Shown: positions 58,401-64,000 of the stretch, piece after piece | Layout of the letters: each line of letters begins with the position of its first letter | Position numbering within the stretch: position 1 is the stretch's first letter | From: Chamaecyparis obtusa | Lineage: Eukaryota > Streptophyta > Pinopsida > Cupressales > Cupressaceae | Direction: 5' to 3' | Assembly: GCA_027943335.1 (NCBI GenBank) | Contig: BSBK01002059.1 | Location: 1,403,845 to 1,467,844 of the forward strand | DNA: 64,000 bases | Made by a program: the position numbers and the translations under genes | The notes under the pieces: generated by a model | What the model saw: only the letters and a program-made list of their open reading frames with translations | What the model was told of the DNA's origin: nothing | The model's database searches: none

Positions 58401-61400
58401 CTAATGTGTCAAAAGGGGTCATGGGCACTTCCTAGGGGTCCTAATGCATGATAAGGCATACTAGGACCCCTAGGGAGTCCCCATGATCCCTTTTGACACA
58501 TTGGAACACTCAAGTGTGTCTTAAGGGGTCCTAAGACCCCTTAAGACACACTTGAGCATTCCAATGTGTCAAAAGATGTCATGTAGACTCCCTAGGGGTC
58601 CTAACATGTGATAAGGTGTACTAGGACCCCTAGGGAGTCCCCATGACCACTTTTCACACATTGGAATGCTCAAGTGTGTCTGAATGGGTCATAGGACCCC
58701 TTAAGACACACTTGAGCATTCCAATATGTCAAAAGGGATCATCAGCACTTCCTAAGAGTCCTAACACATGATAAGGCATACTAGGACCCCTAGGGAGTCC
58801 CCATGATCCCTCTTGTCACATTGGAATGCTCAAGTGTGTCTTAAGGGGTCCTACGACCCCTTAAGACACACTTGAGCATTCCAATGTGTTTAAAGGTTTC
58901 ATGGGGACTCCCTCAGGGACCTAGTATGCCTTACCATGTGTTAGGACCCCTAGGGAGTCGCCATGACCCCTTTTGACACATTGGAATACTCAAGTGTCTA
59001 ATAAGAGGTCATAAGACTCCTTCAGACACACTTGAGCATTCTAATGTGTCAAATGGGCTCATGGGGAAACCCTAGGAGTCCTAACACATGATAAGGTGTA
59101 CTAGGATCCCTAGGGAGTCCCATGACCCCTTTTAACACATTGGAAGAGTCAAGTGTGTCTTAAGGGGTCCTACGACCCTTAAGACACACTTGAGTGTTCC
59201 AATATGTCAAAAGGGGTCATGGGGACTGCCTAGGGGTCCTACTACACCTTGTCATGTGTTAGGAACCCTAGGGAGTCCTGATGACCCCTTTCGACACATT
59301 GGAACACTCAAGTGTGTTCAAAGGAATTCTAGGACCCGTTAAGACACACTTGAGCATTCCAATGTGTTAAAAGTCTTAATGAGGATTGCCTAGGGGTCCT
59401 AACATGTGATAAGGCATGCTAGGTGATAAGGCTTGATACATTAGAATGCTCAAGTGTGTCTTAAGGGGTCCTAAGACCCCTTAAAACACACTTGAGCATT
59501 TGAATGTGTCAAAAGGGGTCATGTGGACTACCTAGGGGTCCTAACACCTGATAAAGTGTACTACAACCCCTAGGGAGTCCCCATGACCACTTTCGAAACA
59601 TTGGAAGACTCAAGTGTGTCCAAAGGAGATGTAGGACTCCTTAAGACACACATGATCATTCCAATGTGTTAAAAGCTATCATCGGGACTCCGTTGGGGTC
59701 CTAATATGCCGTATCACACCTTAGGACCCCTAGGATGTCTCGATGACCCATTTTGACACATTGGAATGCTCAAGTGTGTCTTAAGGGGTCCTAAGACCCC
59801 TTAGAACACACTTGAGCATTCCAATCTATCAAAAGAGGTCATGGGGACTCCTTAGGGTACCTAGTATGCCTTATCATGCATTAGGACCCCTAGGGAGTCC
59901 ACATGACCTATTTTGACACATTTGAACACTCAAGTGTGTCTTAAGGGGTCTTAGGACCCCTTAAGACACACTTGAGCATTCAAATGCGTCAAAAGGTGTC
60001 ATGGAAACTCCCTAGTGGTCCTAACATGTGATAAGGCCTACTAGGACCCCTAGGGAGTCCCCATGACCCCTTTTGACACATTGGAACACTCAACTATGTC
60101 TGAAGGGGTCTTAGGAACCCTTAAGACACACTTGACCATTCCAATGTGTCAAAAGGAGTCATCGGGACTTCCTAGGGTCCTAACACATGATAAGGTGTAC
60201 TAGGACCCCAAGGGAGTCCCCATGACCCCTTTTGACACATTGAAATTCTCAAGTGTGTCTTAAGAGGTCTAGGAGCCCTTAAGACACACTTGAGCATTCC
60301 AATGTGTCAAAAGGGGTCATGGGGACTCGCTTGGGGTCCTAATACCCTTATCATGTGTTAGGACCCCTCGAGAGTCCCCATGCCCCGCATTGACACATTG
60401 GAATGCTCAAGTATCTCTTAAGGGGTCATAAGACCCCTTCAGACACACTTGAGCATTCTAATGTGTCAAAAGGGGTCATGGGGACTCCCTAGGGGTCATA
60501 ACGCATCATAAGGCATACTAGGACCCCTAGGGAGTCCCTATGACACCTTTTGACACATTGTAATGCTCAAGTGTGTCTTAACAGGTCATAGTACCCCTTA
60601 GGACACATTTGAGCATTCCAATGTGTCAAAAGGGGTTATGGGGACTCCCTTGGGGTTCTAATACACCTTATCACACGTCAGGATCCCTAGGAAGTCTCGA
60701 TGAACCCTTTTGACACATTGGAATGCTCAATTGTGTCTTAAGGGGTCCTAAGACCCCTTCGGACACACTTGAGTGTTCCAATGTGTCAAAAGGGGTCCTC
60801 AAGACTCCCTAGGGGTCCTAGTATGCCTTATCATGAGTTAGGACCCCTAGGGAGTCCACATGAGCCCTTTTAACACATTGGATCACTCAAGTGTGTCCTA
60901 AAGGGTTGTAGGACCCCATAAGACACAATTGAGCATTCTAATGCGTCAAAAGGGGTCATGGGGACTCCCTAGGCATCCTAGTATGCCTTATCATGCATTA
61001 GGACCCCTAAAAAGTCCCCATGATCCCTTTTGACACATTGGAATGCTCAAGCGTGTCTTAAGGGGTCCTAAGACCCCTTCGGCCACACTTGAGCATTCAA
61101 ATGTTTCAAAAGGGCTCATGGGGACTCCCTAGGGGTCATAGTGTGCCTTATCACACATTAGAACCCCAAGGAATTCTTGATGACCCATTTTGACACATTT
61201 GAATGCTCAAGTACATCTTAAGGGGTCATAAGACCCCATCAGACACACTTGAGCATTATAATGTGTCAAAAGGCATCGTAGGGACTCCCTAGGGGTCCTA
61301 ACATGTGATAAGGTGTACTAGGACCCCTTGGGAGTCCCCATGACCCCTTTTGACACATTGGAAATCTCAAGTGTGTATTAAGGCGTCGTAGGACCCCTTA

Positions 61401-63103
61401 AGATACACTTGAGCATTCGAATGTGTGAAAAGAGGTCATGGGGACTCCCTTGGGGTCTGAGTATGTCTTATCACACGTTAGGACCCCTAGGAATTCCCAA
61501 TGACCCCTTTTGACACATTGGAATGCTCAAGTGTGTCTTAAGAGGTCCTAAGACCCCTTCGGACACACTTGAGTGTTCCAATGTGTCAAAAGGGGTCATG
61601 GGGACTCCCTAGGGGTCCTAGTATGCCTTATCAAGTGTTAGGACCCCTATGGAGTCCACATGACTCCTTTTGACCCATTGGAATGCTCAAGTGTGTTTTA
61701 AGGGTTCTTAGGACCCGTTAAGATACACTTGAGCATTTGAATGTTTCAAAGCTATCATGGGGGACTCCCTAGGGGTCCTAGTATGCCTTATCACATGTTA
61801 GGACACCTAGGGAGTCCCCATGATGCCTTTATACACATTGGAATGCTCAAGTGTGTCTGAAGGGGTCCTAGGACCCCTTCAAACATACTTGAGCATTCCA
61901 ATGTGTCAAAAGGGGTCATGGGGACTCCCTAGGGGTCCTAACATGTGATAAGGCATACTCAGACCCCTAGGGAGTCTCCATGACCCCTTTTGACACATTC
62001 AAATGCTCAAGTGTGTCCGAAGGGGTCGTAGGACCCCTTAAGCCACACTTGAGCATTCCAATCTTTGAAAAGGGGTCATGGGGAATTCCTAGGGGTCCTA
62101 ACATGTGATAAGACATACTAGGATCCCTAGGGAGTCCCCATGACCCCTTTTGACACATTGAAATGCTCAAGTCTATCTTAAGGGGTCCTAAGACCCCTTG
62201 AGATACACTTGACCATTCCAATGTGTCAAAAGGGGTCATGTGGACTCCCTAGGGGTCCTAGTATGCCTTATCACATGTTAGGACCTATAGGGTGTCCCCT
62301 TGACCCCTTTTGACACATTGGAATGCTCAAGTGTGTCTTAAGGGGTCATAAGACCCCTTAAGACACACTTGAGCATTCCAATGTGTCAAATGGGGTCATG
62401 GGACACCCTAGGGGTCGTAATGTGTGATAAGGCATACTAGGACCCCTAGGGAGTCCCCATGACCCCTTTTGACACATTGGAATGCTCAAGTGTGTCCGAA
62501 GGGGTCTTAGGACTACTTCAAACACACTTGAGCATTCTAATGTGTCAAAATGGGTCATGGGGACTCCCTAGGTGTCCTAACATGCGATAAGCCATACTAG
62601 GACCCCTAGGGAGTCCCTGTGACCCATTTTGACACATTGGAATGCTCAAGTGTGTCTGAAGGGGTCTTAGGACCCCTTAAGACACACTTGAGCATTCCAA
62701 TGTATCAAAAAATGTCATGGGGACTCCCTAGGGGTCCTAATGTGTGATAAGGTATACTAGGACCCCTAGGGAGTCCCCGTGACCCCTTTTGACACATTGG
62801 AATGCTCAAGTGTGTCTTAAGGGGTCTTAGGACCCCTTGAGCATTCCAAGGTGTGAAAAGGGGTCACAGGGACTCCCTAGGTGTCCTAACATGTGATAAG
62901 GCATACTAGGACCCCTAAGGAGTCCCTGTGACCCCTTTTGACACATTGGAATGCTCAAGTGTGTCTTAAGGCATCCTAAGACCCCTTAAGACACACATAA
63001 GTGCTACAATGTGTCAAAAGTGGTCACAAGGACTCCTTAGGGGTCCTAGTATGCCTTATCATGTGTTAGGACCCTTAGGGAGTCCTCATGACCCCTAGGA
63101 AGT
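52431..63103. repeat. 160-bp doubly palindromic satellite array, about 67 units
   Basis: The unit repeats every 160 bp (for example the phrase ending CCCTAGGGGT at 52,460, 52,620, 52,780 and 53,100). Palindrome 1 has arms GGGGTCATGGGGACTCCCTA and GGGGTCCTA around a loop of about 20 bases, then the reverse complement. Palindrome 2 has arms TTTGACACATTGGAATGCTC, AAGTGTGTCTTAAGGGGTC, and their reverse complement. Almost every base can pair within the unit. The loop occurs as TATGCCTTATCACATGT-like or as its reverse complement. Copies differ by many substitutions, a few short deletions (near 54,060, 56,772 and 59,425) and larger duplications. Open frames in it are by-products of its composition. 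Confidence 0.95.
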
Positions 63104-63112
63104 CTCTCTCTC

Positions 63113-63180
63113 TGCCTCCAGTGAACTATTCTTCAAAGCCTTGATTTTTGCATAGCTAGGGTTTACGACGCTTGTAAAAT
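63113..63180 (-). repeat. Right arm of the inverted repeat bracketing the satellite
   Basis: This is the reverse complement of the 51,240-51,306 segment. The ATG of the left arm reads ATC here. It directly follows the satellite and a short CT run. Confidence 0.75.
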
Positions 63181-63262
63181 GAACATTTAATACAAATATT
63201 TATCTAACCACCTTTAAAGACCTAAAAGAAATGAGAAAAAAATTTAGGCCAAAAATACATAC

Positions 63263-63403
63263 CACATTTTTGTATGTAGTATTGTAAGCTTCAACAATCC
63301 AGCCGGCTTCCTCTGCTTAGGCACGAAGAACTTCATTAATGTATGCTCTAGGAGGAAGATTATAATTTCCATATTTCTGTAAGAGATTCTCCAAAATTTG
63401 TAA
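63263..63403 (-). pseudogene. BZR1/BES1-type DNA-binding domain fragment
   Basis: Minus-strand translation gives [21 protein letters not shown], a stop, AEEAGWIVEAYNTTYKN, then a GTATGT splice donor (at 63,262). This matches the BZR1/BES1 N-terminal domain (..YGNY.LP...D.NEV..AL..EAGW.VE.DGTTY..), including the variant found fused to beta-amylase in BAM7/BAM8 (GNYNLP.RADIN). The stop replaces one residue and the DG before TTY is lost. The ALKNSSLE arm lies downstream in the same orientation. It is probably a dead exon of a BZR-type regulator. Confidence 0.6.

Positions 63404-64000
<597 letters not shown>

Noticed and set aside
55680..62558. Open frames of 60-90 codons within the satellite
   Set aside because: They repeat the same PLG..HDPF.TLECSS phrase every 160 bp, exist on both strands because the unit is palindromic, and end at random unit variants. 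They reflect sequence composition, not genes.
52431..63103. CRISPR-like reading of regular repeats with variable spacers
   Set aside because: The whole 160-bp unit is conserved, loops are not unique spacers but two orientations of one sequence, and the host is a plant.

Overview
The window looks like nuclear DNA of a large-genome seed plant. Inferred reasons: it is AT-rich, genes are sparse and split by introns, several generations of plant-type retrotransposons are nested in one another, and there is a long satellite array. The mix of old, diverged Ty1/Copia, Ty3/Gypsy chromovirus and LINE copies would suit a gymnosperm, but the sequence alone does not prove it. There is no sign of bacterial or organellar sequence.

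Layout. 1-5.66 kb is AT-rich filler with a (TG)n microsatellite and a small tandem duplication. 5.66-28.4 kb is a three-layer nest. A decayed Copia reverse-transcriptase repeat (5,663-6,044, continuing at 26,352) was split by a full-length minus-strand LINE (6,045-26,331) with a 20-bp target duplication. That LINE was later split by a tandem Ty3/Gypsy chromovirus, LTR-internal-LTR-internal-LTR (6,545-18,359). A second copy of the Copia-fragment repeat follows at about 27.43-28.44 kb, and only the first copy carries an extra tRNA-like (SINE-like) block.

29,847-32,094 (minus) holds the one convincing intact gene. It has six exons with exact GT-AG junctions and encodes a 418-residue protein with a single divergent AP2 DNA-binding domain and an N-terminal LxLxL (EAR-like) motif. 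The domain is cut by 29- and 31-nt micro-exons in the places used by euAP2 genes.

33-40 kb holds a Copia LTR/PBS/gag fragment, an unrecognised exon-intron gene relic (about 36.69-39.0 kb), and a captured fragment of the nucleolar GTPase NOG1 (39,558-39,725). 40.26-41.36 kb is a tandem array of 357-bp units. 41,365-48,521 is a minus-strand Sirevirus-like LTR element that keeps LTRs, PBS, polypurine tracts and a four-knuckle gag but has no pol. In its place is a long ORF of unknown function broken only by in-frame stops.

48.5-51.2 kb has no genes and ends in AT-rich palindromic repeats. 51.2-63.4 kb is the most unusual part: about 67 units of a 160-bp satellite, each made of two back-to-back palindromes, with the loop of one palindrome in either orientation. 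It is bracketed by inverted copies of a gene-derived segment, next to fragments of a SNF2 helicase and a BZR1/BES1-like domain. The window ends in a (TA)n/TATG microsatellite.

Two mutation themes run through the window. Former CAG codons have become TAG stops in the Gypsy, LINE and Sirevirus-like elements, and CpG has decayed to TpG/CpA in the satellite. Both fit long-term cytosine methylation.
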